DNA from: Jilunia laotingensis
Lineage (GTDB): Bacteria > Bacteroidota > Bacteroidia > Bacteroidales > Bacteroidaceae
Length of the DNA stretch: 64,000 nucleotides
NCBI RefSeq assembly: GCF_014385165.1
Contig: NZ_JACRTF010000001.1
Coordinates: 3,038,001 to 3,102,000 of the forward strand
Reading direction: 5' to 3'
Position 1 is the stretch's first letter; the number at the start of each line of letters is the position of its first letter. Shown here one piece after another: positions 16,215 to 25,001 of this stretch. Under the pieces are notes generated by a model, which was not told the DNA's origin, ran no database searches, and saw nothing but the letters and a program-made list of their open reading frames with translations. The position numbers and the translations under genes were made by a program.

Positions 16215-18173
16215 TTATTCGGATCTGTAATCGAATGGATATGTTAAATCGATAACTGTGCGTCCCTGTTCATCGGTGCTGACAATATAACTTCCTCCGA
16301 AATGTTCCAAAAGTAAACGATTGATGTCGTGTCGGATACTGACTTTTTGAGATATGAATTCCGGATCTGCCAACGGGGAATTGACAATATGGAAACGTAT
16401 CAGCCCGGCTTCCACATCCCTTGACAGGGTGAAAGTGATTTCTCTTTGTTTGTTGCATCTGTCGGGATAAGTTAGTAAATCCAGCAAGGTTTGGGTCAGT
16501 CTTGCCGTGTCGGTTATAATATTCTGCATGGGGATATCTGTCTTGAACAGAATATCGATATATCCTTCACCCTTCATCCGTGCCATGTAAATGGCATCGT
16601 TACAAAGCGAAACAACATCATATTCATGTATCTGAAATTTCATCATATTAGCTTCCAGACGTGATAGGTCGAGTACGTCATTGACCAATTGCATTAACTC
16701 TTCAGTATTCTTTTGGATGATGGTTGCGAACTCTTTCCGGGTGCTTTCAATCATGTCGGGCTCAGAAGCTATGAGTTGAGAGAACCCGACAACGCCATTG
16801 AGCGGGATCCGGATGTTGTAACTCATATTGGAAAGGAACCGGTTTTTGCTTTCGTTAGCCTCTTCAGTCGTTCGGGTTGCTGTCCGTGTTTCACTTTCCG
16901 CTTTCTTTAACGCCCTGCGGATACGATACACGCGGATCATAACGAAAGTGAGAAAAATTAAAGCAACGGCAATGACTCCTAGAATCACTATTTGGATTTG
17001 GTTCCGTGAGATTTGCTCTTCCAGTATCATTTTATCCATATGGTAGCTTTTCTGGATTAATTGCAGCTGTTTGTTCGATACTTCGTTGACAACAGAATCT
17101 TTCAACTGAAAAACATTTTGATAGATGGGGAGCGCTTCTTGGCTTCGTCCGGCTTCTACTAGTATGTCGGCTTTTACGGATAATTGAGAAATATAATCGG
17201 AATTGGCAGTCTCTTTCAAGATGACAATGGTGGTATCCAATCGGCTGATGGCCTGATCATATTCTTTGCATATTCGGTAATAGTATGCATAAGCATCGTG
17301 GTAGAGTACCTGATACATGAAATAAGTGTGCGGATTGAGGTATTTGGCTCCTTCTTGTAAGTGTTCCAGTACTTTCTGTGCTTGATTAATGTGTACATAA
17401 TAATATGCGTAGTAGATTTCATTGAAGATCAACGGGTCACTGAACGCATCTATCATATTGGGGTTTGAATTTACATAATCCTGAAGGAGTTTTTGTTGCT
17501 CATCGAGATATATTTTCATATTCTGAAAATCTTCGTTGGCTTTACTCAATGAAATAAGCTGGCATAGGACGGAATTGCTTACTACAGTATTATCTGATCT
17601 AGAGAGTAATTTATGAGCTTCTTTCAACGCATTCTTTCCCTCTTCCAAGCGTCCTGTACCCATATATGCATTGGCCAAGCATTGATTAGCACCGATCAAA
17701 CCACGTATGTTACGGGCTTTCTCTGCTTTTTTGTACATTTCAAGTGCTTTGTTTATGGCCAGTTCAAATTGCTCTCCGTAAGATAAGAGATCTATTTGGC
17801 ACCGTTGCGCATCGAAATAGTAATCCCATAAATTACCTTTGGCAACGAATGGCTCCATCTCTCTAAGTTTCAGATCGACACTATCCGGTTGGTTCTGATT
17901 ATAATAGTAGATTACCTGGAAGTAGATGGCCGTACCTGCATATCGGGGTTTATTTTGAATAACGGCTTCCTTTAGAAGCATATTTGAGTACCTTATGCAT
18001 TCCGGAGTCGATTGCTGCATTCGTGTCAGATTTTGTATTAAGTCAAGTCTGGTGGAATCGTGTGGAAGAATAGGCAATAGATTTTCCAAGCTATCTGTTT
18101 CTGTTTGTGACGGTGCAGCAGCACATGATAATATGTAGCAACACTGAATGAGTATGAGTATCAACCGTTTCAT
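16215..18173 (-). CDS. TPR membrane protein with degenerate histidine-kinase domains (pseudokinase)
   Basis: 652 residues: signal peptide (1-20), TPR-like helical repeats (about 40-370), a transmembrane helix (about 393-413), a short coiled coil and a HisKA-like region at 435-510. The H-box reads NMSYNIRIPLN, so the phospho-accepting His is Tyr452 and the following Glu is Asn. The C-terminal ATPase-like part (about 540-650) keeps the fold pattern (FHIVNSP, LLEHFGGSYIVS) but has no N-box, no DxGxG and no GLGL motif. It should therefore neither bind ATP normally nor autophosphorylate. It overlaps the canonical kinase upstream by 4 bases. Likely role: regulatory partner or signal sensor for that kinase. 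Confidence 0.85.
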   Translation of the reverse strand: MKRLILILIQCCYILSCAAAPSQTETDSLENLLPILPHDSTRLDLIQNLTRMQQSTPECIRYSNMLLKEAVIQNKPRYAGTAIYFQVIYYYNQNQPDSVDLKLREMEPFVAKGNLWDYYFDAQRCQIDLLSYGEQFELAINKALEMYKKAEKARNIRGLIGANQCLANAYMGTGRLEEGKNALKEAHKLLSRSDNTVVSNSVLCQLISLSKANEDFQNMKIYLDEQQKLLQDYVNSNPNMIDAFSDPLIFNEIYYAYYYVHINQAQKVLEHLQEGAKYLNPHTYFMYQVLYHDAYAYYYRICKEYDQAISRLDTTIVILKETANSDYISQLSVKADILVEAGRSQEALPIYQNVFQLKDSVVNEVSNKQLQLIQKSYHMDKMILEEQISRNQIQIVILGVIAVALIFLTFVMIRVYRIRRALKKAESETRTATRTTEEANESKNRFLSNMSYNIRIPLNGVVGFSQLIASEPDMIESTRKEFATIIQKNTEELMQLVNDVLDLSRLEANMMKFQIHEYDVVSLCNDAIYMARMKGEGYIDILFKTDIPMQNIITDTARLTQTLLDLLTYPDRCNKQREITFTLSRDVEAGLIRFHIVNSPLADPEFISQKVSIRHDINRLLLEHFGGSYIVSTDEQGRTVIDLTYPFDYRSE

Positions 18174-20029
18174 AGTGCTTTTTTCTTTGAGTCAATCACT
18201 GATGGATTAACAGGATGTGTAAATATGAAACGTGCGCCATCTGTATATTCCGGGTCAATCCATATAGTTCCGCCTATTTGTTCTATGATTAGTTGGCAAA
18301 TGGATAGGCCTAATCCCGTGCCTTGGGCGCCTTCATTCAGCTTTTCGAACCGGTTGAATATCTGTCCCTGTTTTTCTAAAGGAATGCCGCAGCCGGTATC
18401 GGTGACCGAGAATAGAACCATATCCTCGGATGTTTTCTTTATTTCAAGAGTAATCATCCCTTCTGTAGTGAATTTTGTAGCATTGATGAGAAGGTTGATC
18501 AGAACTTGTTGCAAACGTGAATCGTCTGTCAATAGAGGTAAGGTTTCTAATGTGGTTAGGAAACGTACTCCGGCTTGTGTCTGTTTCACTTTCTCGACAG
18601 TATCGATGACATTCCGACAGATAATGACAGCATCACATTCTCTGAAATTGAATGTAAGTTTTCCTATTTCCAGGCTGGATAGGTCTATGACATCATTGAT
18701 GAGCTTGAGTAGCAGTTCTGAATTTTGCTGAATGATGTCATTGCATTGTTGTCTTGTCTCATTGTTTATAGAATCATCGGATAATATAGCGGAAAATCCT
18801 GATAAAGCATTCAAAGGGGTTCGGATTTCATGGCTCATATTGGATAGGAAAAGGCTTTTTGTCCGGATGGAGTTTTCTGCATTTTTTTGTGCTTTTTCCA
18901 ATTCTATCTTTGAATGAAGAAGATGTTTATTCTTTTTTCGTAAGTACAAAATAAGGCTGGTGATCAGTCCTAATAAAATAAGAACGGCCAATATTCCATA
19001 GGTTATGGTTTTATTTCGTTCTACCTGATTGGCTAGTTCTAATTTATCAATTTGGTAAAGTGTACGCAATTCGTTGATTTGTCTTGTGTAACTGATATTG
19101 TCGAGAGAGTCTTGCAAAGCGTTCGCTTTTTGATAAACGAAGCACGCTTCATCGGTTTTACCCAACAGTGATAATATCTGAGCTTGCTGTAACTTTAGTT
19201 GGGTATATCGGTTTGGTGCGTAATCGGGTCGAATGCTTTCAGTGAGTAAATTGTATTGTTGGAGAGCCAAGTCATATTGTTGTGTCAGTTCATAGTAACT
19301 TGCGTGGAGAAAACTCAAAATATAACTCAAATATATGAAGTTGTGCTTTTGATACAAACTATCGGCTTCATTCAGAAATTTGTGAGCTTTCTTAGGATTG
19401 TCCGTGATAATATTATAATAACAATGGCATATTGAGGCGTAGAAGAGGTTGGTACTTCCGGGATGTTCATCAACGAGATTTTCAAACATTCTCAGGTAGA
19501 TGGACGCTTCATCCAATTTTCCCATTTTCAGTAATGTGAGAATAAGATTTGGCATGATCTGCATTTTAGGAAGGATTGTACTGTTCGTACTACCTTGCAA
19601 TATTCTTATTGCTTCTTTATATGAGTCGATGGCTTGTTGTTGCATGTTTGCTTCCAGGTAAGCATTTCCGATAGCTCTCAGAGAAAGGGCTATTCCTGGT
19701 TCGTAATTTATCCTTTTAGCTTGCTCATACATGGCGTGGGCGCGCTCTACAGCAATGGTAATATCTCCACGGGTGGCGTATGAACTGGCTACAAGCTGTT
19801 TGACAAAGAAAAGCAAGTCATATTTCTTTTCTTTTTCTAATTGCGAATCAAGTTCTTTCTCCCATGATATAATACTATCTGCTGTAACATCTCTGGTGTA
19901 AGAAAGATTGTTGTCTATAAGGTGTTGTAATTTTGCAAGGTGATTAGTATCATCGTTCATAGAACTGATCGGCTGGATATTGAAGAGTCCGGCGAGTGTT
20001 CCAAGTATGTAGAATATATAAATTCTCAC
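18170..20029 (-). CDS. TPR-containing membrane sensor histidine kinase
   Basis: 619 residues, GTG start (20027-20029). N-terminal signal or anchor, periplasmic TPR-like repeats (about 70-310), a transmembrane helix (341-363), coiled coil, then canonical kinase motifs: H-box FLSNMSHEIRTPLN with His400, N-box INLLINATKF (Asn516), G1 DTGCGIP (544-550), F-box FNRFEKL, and G2 GTGLGL (570-575). No receiver domain is attached and no response regulator is encoded nearby, so the partner must be elsewhere. The next gene is a degenerate homologue of the same architecture in a 4-base overlap. A -7 box TACATTTG is at 20062-20069. Confidence 0.93.
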   Translation of the reverse strand: MRIYIFYILGTLAGLFNIQPISSMNDDTNHLAKLQHLIDNNLSYTRDVTADSIISWEKELDSQLEKEKKYDLLFFVKQLVASSYATRGDITIAVERAHAMYEQAKRINYEPGIALSLRAIGNAYLEANMQQQAIDSYKEAIRILQGSTNSTILPKMQIMPNLILTLLKMGKLDEASIYLRMFENLVDEHPGSTNLFYASICHCYYNIITDNPKKAHKFLNEADSLYQKHNFIYLSYILSFLHASYYELTQQYDLALQQYNLLTESIRPDYAPNRYTQLKLQQAQILSLLGKTDEACFVYQKANALQDSLDNISYTRQINELRTLYQIDKLELANQVERNKTITYGILAVLILLGLITSLILYLRKKNKHLLHSKIELEKAQKNAENSIRTKSLFLSNMSHEIRTPLNALSGFSAILSDDSINNETRQQCNDIIQQNSELLLKLINDVIDLSSLEIGKLTFNFRECDAVIICRNVIDTVEKVKQTQAGVRFLTTLETLPLLTDDSRLQQVLINLLINATKFTTEGMITLEIKKTSEDMVLFSVTDTGCGIPLEKQGQIFNRFEKLNEGAQGTGLGLSICQLIIEQIGGTIWIDPEYTDGARFIFTHPVNPSVIDSKKKAL

Positions 20030-20061
20030 TGTTGTTGATTACTGTTTGTGATGTAGTGCTG

Positions 20062-20069
20062 CAAATGTA
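20062..20069 (-). promoter_or_regulatory. -7 box for the kinase pair
   Basis: TACATTTG on the minus strand, 33 bases before the GTG start. Confidence 0.5.
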
Positions 20070-20181
20070 AACAAAAAGAGTGAAGAACCTAAGTATTCTC
20101 CACTCTTTTTAATAATTTATTTTTTATGCTAGCTTGCACTTTAGTACTTTCCAAATATGGGTTGCCAAGAAATGTATTTGT

Positions 20182-22224
20182 TTAGCTATTCATGCTCATC
20201 AGGAATTCGTCGTTATCCTTGGTCTTTTCCAAACGGTCTTTTACAAAATCCATTGCTTCAATCGGATTCATGTCGGCCAGATATTTGCGTAAGATCCACA
20301 TGCGGTCGAGTGTTGTCTTATCAAGCAACAAGTCATCACGACGTGTACTCGATGCCACGATATTAACAGCAGGGAAAATACGTTTGTTAGACAAGTTACG
20401 GTCAAGCTGTAATTCCATATTACCCGTACCTTTGAATTCTTCGAAGATGACTTCATCCATCTTAGATCCGGTGTCTATCAAAGCGGTAGCGATGATGGTA
20501 AGTGAGCCCCCGTTTTCAATGTTACGTGCAGCACCGAAAAAACGTTTGGGCTTATGAAGTGCATTGGCATCCACACCTCCCGACAATACTTTTCCCGATG
20601 CAGGAGAGACAGTATTGTATGCGCGTGCCAGGCGAGTTATCGAATCAAGGAAAATAACCACGTCATGTCCGCATTCGACTAGTCTTTTGGCTTTTTCGAG
20701 TACGATACCTGCAATCTTCACATGGCGTTCGGCAGGTTCGTCGAATGTGGAAGCAATGACTTCGGCATTGACGCTGCGAGCCATATCTGTTACTTCCTCC
20801 GGGCGTTCGTCAATCAGAAGCATGATCATATATACTTCCGGGTGGTTGGCTGCAATGGCATTTGCAATATCTTTCATCAACAGCGTTTTACCTGTTTTGG
20901 GCTGAGCCACGATTAATGCGCGTTGCCCTTTGCCTATGGGTGAAAACAAATCGACTACACGTGCCGACATAGAGTCTGAATAACCTCCTTTGCAAAGTTT
21001 GAATTTCTCATCCGGGAAAAGTGGAGTAAGATGATCGAAAGGAACACGATCACGTACGAATGCAGCATCGCGACCATTGATCTTTGAAACTTTTACCAAA
21101 GGGAAATATTTTTCACCCTCTTTTGGAGGACGGATGACTCCTTCTACTACATCTCCGGTTTTCAAGCCGAATAGTTTGATTTGCGATTGAGAAACATAGA
21201 TGTCATCGGGAGATGAAAGGTAGTTATAATCGGAAGAACGAAGAAATCCGTAACCATCTTGCATGATTTCCAGAACACCGGTTCCCGTTAATATATCGTC
21301 AAATTCATAAGGCTTTTCTCGTTCAATTACTTTACGTTCCTGTACTGGAGCATTTTCACCCATGTTTTGCTGCTGTGCGGATTTAGGCATAGGCAGGCGG
21401 GGATTATTATTGCTTCTAGGGGCATTAGTGCTGTTATTATTACTATTATTGTCACGTGGACGGACAATACGTGGACGCTGTTGGTTTTGTAATTGTTCGG
21501 GAGTAGGAGGAACTACCGGTTCAGCTTTGGTGGATTCGAATTTGCCGAATAATTCGGTAGGCAACTCCACTTTTTCGGAAGGAAGGTCCTCGATGGGGAT
21601 AAAATCATCATCACCGCCTTCAGTCAGTATATTGCTTTCCTCATCAATTACAGCGGGCGCTTTGGGCTTAATAATGGGTTTTACAACCGTTTCAGTCACC
21701 TTTTCCTCGATAGGCTTTTCTTCTGCGGGAATTTCAATTATTTCAGTAGTGGTTGCTTTGACTGGTTGTTCCTCTTTGTTCTTATTTTCCAGAACATTTT
21801 TACGGGGACGGCCAACCTTTTTCTTTGGTGCCGATGGCGCTTTCGCTTCTGGTTCGGGAGTATCGGTTTTCTTTTCAGGTTCTGCTTCTTTTTGTATGGT
21901 ATCTGGAGAAGCTGGTGCTGCTTGGGCTACTGGTTTGGGAGATTCTGTTTCCGCTTTTGTTAACTCACCGTTTTGTTTGGCTGAGAATACTTTATCTTCC
22001 TTCTTTGCCGGAACACGCGAACGTTTTTTCTTATCTTCTTTACGTTCCTCCTTCAGCTTATCTGCTGCCACTTTTTTTGTAGCACCAGCGATGGCCTGTT
22101 CGTCAAGGATTTTGTAAACAAGGTCTTCTTTTTTTAGTGATTCTGTCTTTTTGATTCCCAGTTCGCGGGCAATAGTTTGCAATTCCGACAAATCTTTGTC
22201 GTTTAATTGGATAATGTTATACAT
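20182..22224 (-). CDS. rho: Transcription termination factor Rho with long disordered insert
   Basis: 680 residues from the ATG at 22222-22224. E. coli Rho has 419. The N-terminal Rho domain (1-48, [26 protein letters not shown]) is separated from the RNA-binding fold by about 250 low-complexity residues (50-300) rich in K, E, P and later N/Q, with an AT-hook-like KKKVGRPRK near 135. Then come GYGFLRS (324-330, RNA site), Walker A AQPKTGKT (440-447), Walker [16 protein letters not shown], and the Q/R loops. In B. thetaiotaomicron the Rho disordered region is reported to drive phase separation and gut fitness. The promoter lies about 180 bases upstream, leaving a leader long enough for autoregulation. 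Confidence 0.97.
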   Translation of the reverse strand: MYNIIQLNDKDLSELQTIARELGIKKTESLKKEDLVYKILDEQAIAGATKKVAADKLKEERKEDKKKRSRVPAKKEDKVFSAKQNGELTKAETESPKPVAQAAPASPDTIQKEAEPEKKTDTPEPEAKAPSAPKKKVGRPRKNVLENKNKEEQPVKATTTEIIEIPAEEKPIEEKVTETVVKPIIKPKAPAVIDEESNILTEGGDDDFIPIEDLPSEKVELPTELFGKFESTKAEPVVPPTPEQLQNQQRPRIVRPRDNNSNNNSTNAPRSNNNPRLPMPKSAQQQNMGENAPVQERKVIEREKPYEFDDILTGTGVLEIMQDGYGFLRSSDYNYLSSPDDIYVSQSQIKLFGLKTGDVVEGVIRPPKEGEKYFPLVKVSKINGRDAAFVRDRVPFDHLTPLFPDEKFKLCKGGYSDSMSARVVDLFSPIGKGQRALIVAQPKTGKTLLMKDIANAIAANHPEVYMIMLLIDERPEEVTDMARSVNAEVIASTFDEPAERHVKIAGIVLEKAKRLVECGHDVVIFLDSITRLARAYNTVSPASGKVLSGGVDANALHKPKRFFGAARNIENGGSLTIIATALIDTGSKMDEVIFEEFKGTGNMELQLDRNLSNKRIFPAVNIVASSTRRDDLLLDKTTLDRMWILRKYLADMNPIEAMDFVKDRLEKTKDNDEFLMSMNS

Positions 22225-22404
22225 ACAGTATAGTAACTTATTAATATTTTTTTCTGTTGAGATATGGATGGCACAACACGACTTCACAAATGACGGGGTT
22301 ATGCGAACATATTCTTTTAGTTATTATGAATCAGGGATGTTTTTGTTGAATTGGATATCTGCTTACTAATCCTTTTAGGAAAATATCAGAGTGTTTCAAC
22401 GGTG

Positions 22405-22412
22405 CAAAGATA
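22405..22412 (-). promoter_or_regulatory. -7 box for rho
   Basis: TATCTTTG on the minus strand. The implied 5' leader is about 170 bases, unusually long for this window. Confidence 0.6.
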
Positions 22413-22465
22413 ATAAATAATTCTGATTTCATAAATAAATAGTCTTTTTTTTCCATTTAAAAGTG

Positions 22466-22473
22466 TATCTTTG
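22466..22473 (+). promoter_or_regulatory. -7 box for the EFR1 gene
   Basis: TATCTTTG 19 bases before the ATG at 22493. It excludes an in-frame start at 22463. Confidence 0.65.
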
Positions 22474-22492
22474 TTTTTCAAAAAGAAACATT

Positions 22493-23329
22493 ATGGTAAT
22501 CACTGAAGCTCATCTTATTTATTTTTCACCTACCCATACCTCTAAACAAGTGGGCGATGGAATTGTTCACGGACTGGGAATAACAAATATTATAACTACT
22601 GATTTAACATTGAGCCCGATTGATGAAATGCAATTACCGGCATCTGCTTTGGCGGTAATCGTTGTGCCGGTATATGGCGGACATGTGGCTCCCTTGGCTT
22701 TGGAGCGTTTGGCGTGTATCAAAGGTACGGATACACCGGTTGCTTTAGTGGTTGTTTATGGTAATCGCGCTTATGAAAAGGCGTTGCAGGAGTTGGATCA
22801 ATTTGTTCTTCTTCGTGGATTTAAAGTAATCGCAGGAGCGACTTTCATCGGTGAGCATTCGTATAGTAGTACCAAATATCCCATTGCTGCAGGTCGCCCT
22901 GATGAACATGATATTACATTGGCTGTAGATTTTGGAAAGAAACTTAGGACTAAAGTAGATATTGCATCCGGTATTGAAACACTCTATCCAGTCAATCTTC
23001 GGTCTATTCCCCGGCCGCAACAATCCTTTCTTCCTTTATTCCGTTTTCTTCGGAAGGCTGTTAAGTTACGTAAAAGCGGAGTGCCATTACCGCGTACTCC
23101 ATGGATAGAAGATGAAGAAAAGTGTACGCATTGTGGGGCATGTGTGCGTAATTGTCCGGCAGGAGCCATAATAAAAGGAGATGAGACACATACAGATCCG
23201 GATAAATGTATCAAATGTTGTGCTTGTGTCAAATCATGTTCTCAGAAGGCAAGAGTATTTGATACTCCTTTTGCGGTTTTATTATCTCAGTGCTTTACGC
23301 GTCAAAAAGAACCCAAAAGTATTTTATAG
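22493..23329 (+). CDS. EFR1-type flavodoxin/ferredoxin electron-transfer protein
   Basis: 278 residues. The N-terminal half is a flavodoxin-like domain (IYFSPTHTSKQVGDGI is the phosphate loop, and VVPVYGGHVAPLALERL follows). The C-terminal third holds two 4Fe-4S motifs, CTHCGACVRNCP and CIKCCACVKSC, each with the CxxCxxCxxxC spacing. The order is that of EFR1-family ferredoxins, soluble redox proteins of anaerobes with unknown partners. The gene is divergent from rho and monocistronic. Start chosen from the promoter position. Confidence 0.9.
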   Translation: MVITEAHLIYFSPTHTSKQVGDGIVHGLGITNIITTDLTLSPIDEMQLPASALAVIVVPVYGGHVAPLALERLACIKGTDTPVALVVVYGNRAYEKALQELDQFVLLRGFKVIAGATFIGEHSYSSTKYPIAAGRPDEHDITLAVDFGKKLRTKVDIASGIETLYPVNLRSIPRPQQSFLPLFRFLRKAVKLRKSGVPLPRTPWIEDEEKCTHCGACVRNCPAGAIIKGDETHTDPDKCIKCCACVKSCSQKARVFDTPFAVLLSQCFTRQKEPKSIL

Positions 23330-23510
23330 TAATTAAGAGCCGGTTTGAACTTTCCTCAAAAGTAGTTTATTCAGCTTCTTTTGATTTTCTTCTCAGCTTG
23401 TTTTCTCGTTTTTATTCGTCATATAGCCTGCTATGTTTTTTGTGTAAATAGGGAATTCAAGAAGAATTTATGTAAAGAAAATAGGATGGAATTTAAGTAG
23501 GCTTTGAGCG

Positions 23511-23565
23511 ATGCGTGAAAAGTGATCATATTGGATATTATCAATATCATTCACTTTTCACGCAT
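23511..23565. terminator. Inverted repeat overlapping the tilS 3' end
   Basis: Arms 23511-23525 and 23551-23565 (15 bp, perfect). The right arm overlaps the last codons and stop of tilS. The centre (GGATATT...AATATCA) can pair further. It can terminate both convergent transcripts. Confidence 0.75.
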
Positions 23566-24840
23566 TGTTATTATTATAACTCTTTTTGTTTTATCGTCTA
23601 TGCGGTAGCGATTATCCGTGCGTTCACCTATGACCCATATTATTTTATCTCTTTGGCAAAGTACATATTGACGCTCTTTTTGTATAAGCGATAATTTACG
23701 GTCGGTTAAATAATCACTAATCTTTTTTTGCCCTTTCATGCCAAAGGGAACAAATGTATCTCCTTTCCTCCACTTTCTGATAGTAAATTCTGTATCTTCC
23801 AATTTGTCCGCATCAAAACAGGCTATATTTTTTTCACGGGGTATTACGAAGTCTTTTGTGTATATTAATTCTTCCCGAATGAGTTGGAAAGGAGTTTCTT
23901 CTAAATTCTCTTTTGGTTGAATCAATAACATATTCCTGTCTTTTATAATTCTCCAGCCATCTTTGCTGATAAGCTGTTTTCCCGTTTGTCCTTTTAATAA
24001 TAAGGATAAGATGTTCTGGATTTGAGCCGAATTAAATCCGAGTGGATGTAGAATCTCAAACAATAAAGCATTGGGTGCAGGTTCTTTTAACAGGTCACTG
24101 ATACGGATTCCTTCTTTTGTTAACACTCTTTGTTTTCCATTCTCTATTTCATTGTTATATATAAGCTCTATTTCATTCAAGTAATTACTGGTTGCAATAA
24201 TGTTTTTTTTCACAGATGGATTGATCTCTTCCATTAGTGGAATCAGGTTTAGTCGTATTTTATTTCGGATATATTCATCTTCGAGGTTAGTACTGTCGGT
24301 TACATAGTTTTGACCGATACTACCTAGATATTCAATAATATCTTGACGGTTAACACATAATAAAGGGCGGATGATATCTTTATTTTGGGGACGTATTCCT
24401 AATAAGCCGCTAAGTCCTGTACCACGAATAAGATTTAGTAGTAAGGTTTCTACACTGTCGTCCTGATGATGGGCTACAGCGATAACATTGGCTGCACTTT
24501 CTTTTTTTATTTCTTCGAACCATTGATAACGAAGCTCCCTGGCAGCCATTTCAATGGATATTTTGTTTTCAATGGCATATTTTTCGGTTTCGAAATGAAT
24601 GATGTGTAAAGGTATTTGCATGGATTTACATAATTCATGAACGAAAGTTTCATCCCGGTTTGACTCTTCCCCCCGGAGATGAAAATTGCAATGAGCCGCT
24701 TCGCACTTATATCCAAGAGAATGCATGACGTGTAACAAAGCAACCGAATCTGCTCCACCGCTTAGTGCTATGATCACTTTATCTTCTTTGGAGAGTAAGT
24801 GTTCATTATCGATATATTTTGCAATTTTCTTTTCTAACAT
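23551..24840 (-). CDS. tilS: tRNA(Ile)-lysidine synthase
   Basis: 429 residues from the ATG at 24838-24840. It converts C34 of tRNA-Ile(CAU) to lysidine so it reads AUA. PP-loop SGGADS (27-32), [43 protein letters not shown] and RPLLCVNR are all typical. The C-terminal [17 protein letters not shown] region (here [15 protein letters not shown]) is the substrate-binding domain. The -7 box lies only 5 bases upstream of the ATG, so the mRNA may be leaderless. Confidence 0.95.
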   Translation of the reverse strand: MLEKKIAKYIDNEHLLSKEDKVIIALSGGADSVALLHVMHSLGYKCEAAHCNFHLRGEESNRDETFVHELCKSMQIPLHIIHFETEKYAIENKISIEMAARELRYQWFEEIKKESAANVIAVAHHQDDSVETLLLNLIRGTGLSGLLGIRPQNKDIIRPLLCVNRQDIIEYLGSIGQNYVTDSTNLEDEYIRNKIRLNLIPLMEEINPSVKKNIIATSNYLNEIELIYNNEIENGKQRVLTKEGIRISDLLKEPAPNALLFEILHPLGFNSAQIQNILSLLLKGQTGKQLISKDGWRIIKDRNMLLIQPKENLEETPFQLIREELIYTKDFVIPREKNIACFDADKLEDTEFTIRKWRKGDTFVPFGMKGQKKISDYLTDRKLSLIQKERQYVLCQRDKIIWVIGERTDNRYRIDDKTKRVIIITMREK

Positions 24841-24844
24841 AGTG

Positions 24845-24852
24845 CAAAGATA
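24845..24852 (-). promoter_or_regulatory. -7 box for tilS, adjacent to the start codon
   Basis: TATCTTTG on the minus strand, 5 bases from the ATG. It rules out the in-frame TTG at 24903 as the start for this promoter. Confidence 0.5.
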
Positions 24853-24947
24853 ATGTTTACTTTTTATTAATAAGTCAGTTTTATGTTGATTTCTGTTAGA
24901 CAATTTCCTAGTAGAAAAGATGCGCTATTTAAAAACATTCTAAATAA

Positions 24948-24979
24948 TTTGTAAGCTCCGAACTAATCTATTATCTTTG
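24948..24979 (+). promoter_or_regulatory. feoB promoter (-33 TTTG, -7 TATCTTTG)
   Basis: TTTG at 24948-24951 and TATCTTTG at 24972-24979 are separated by 20 bases, 22 bases before the feoB ATG. No Fur-like palindrome was recognised. Confidence 0.7.
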
Positions 24980-25001
24980 CAAAAATTATAGAGAACAAGG
25001 T

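Noticed and set aside
21362..22117. 251-codon frame antisense to the Rho insert
   Set aside because: Its Leu/Phe/Ser-rich sequence is the reverse reading of the low-complexity Lys/Glu/Pro insert.
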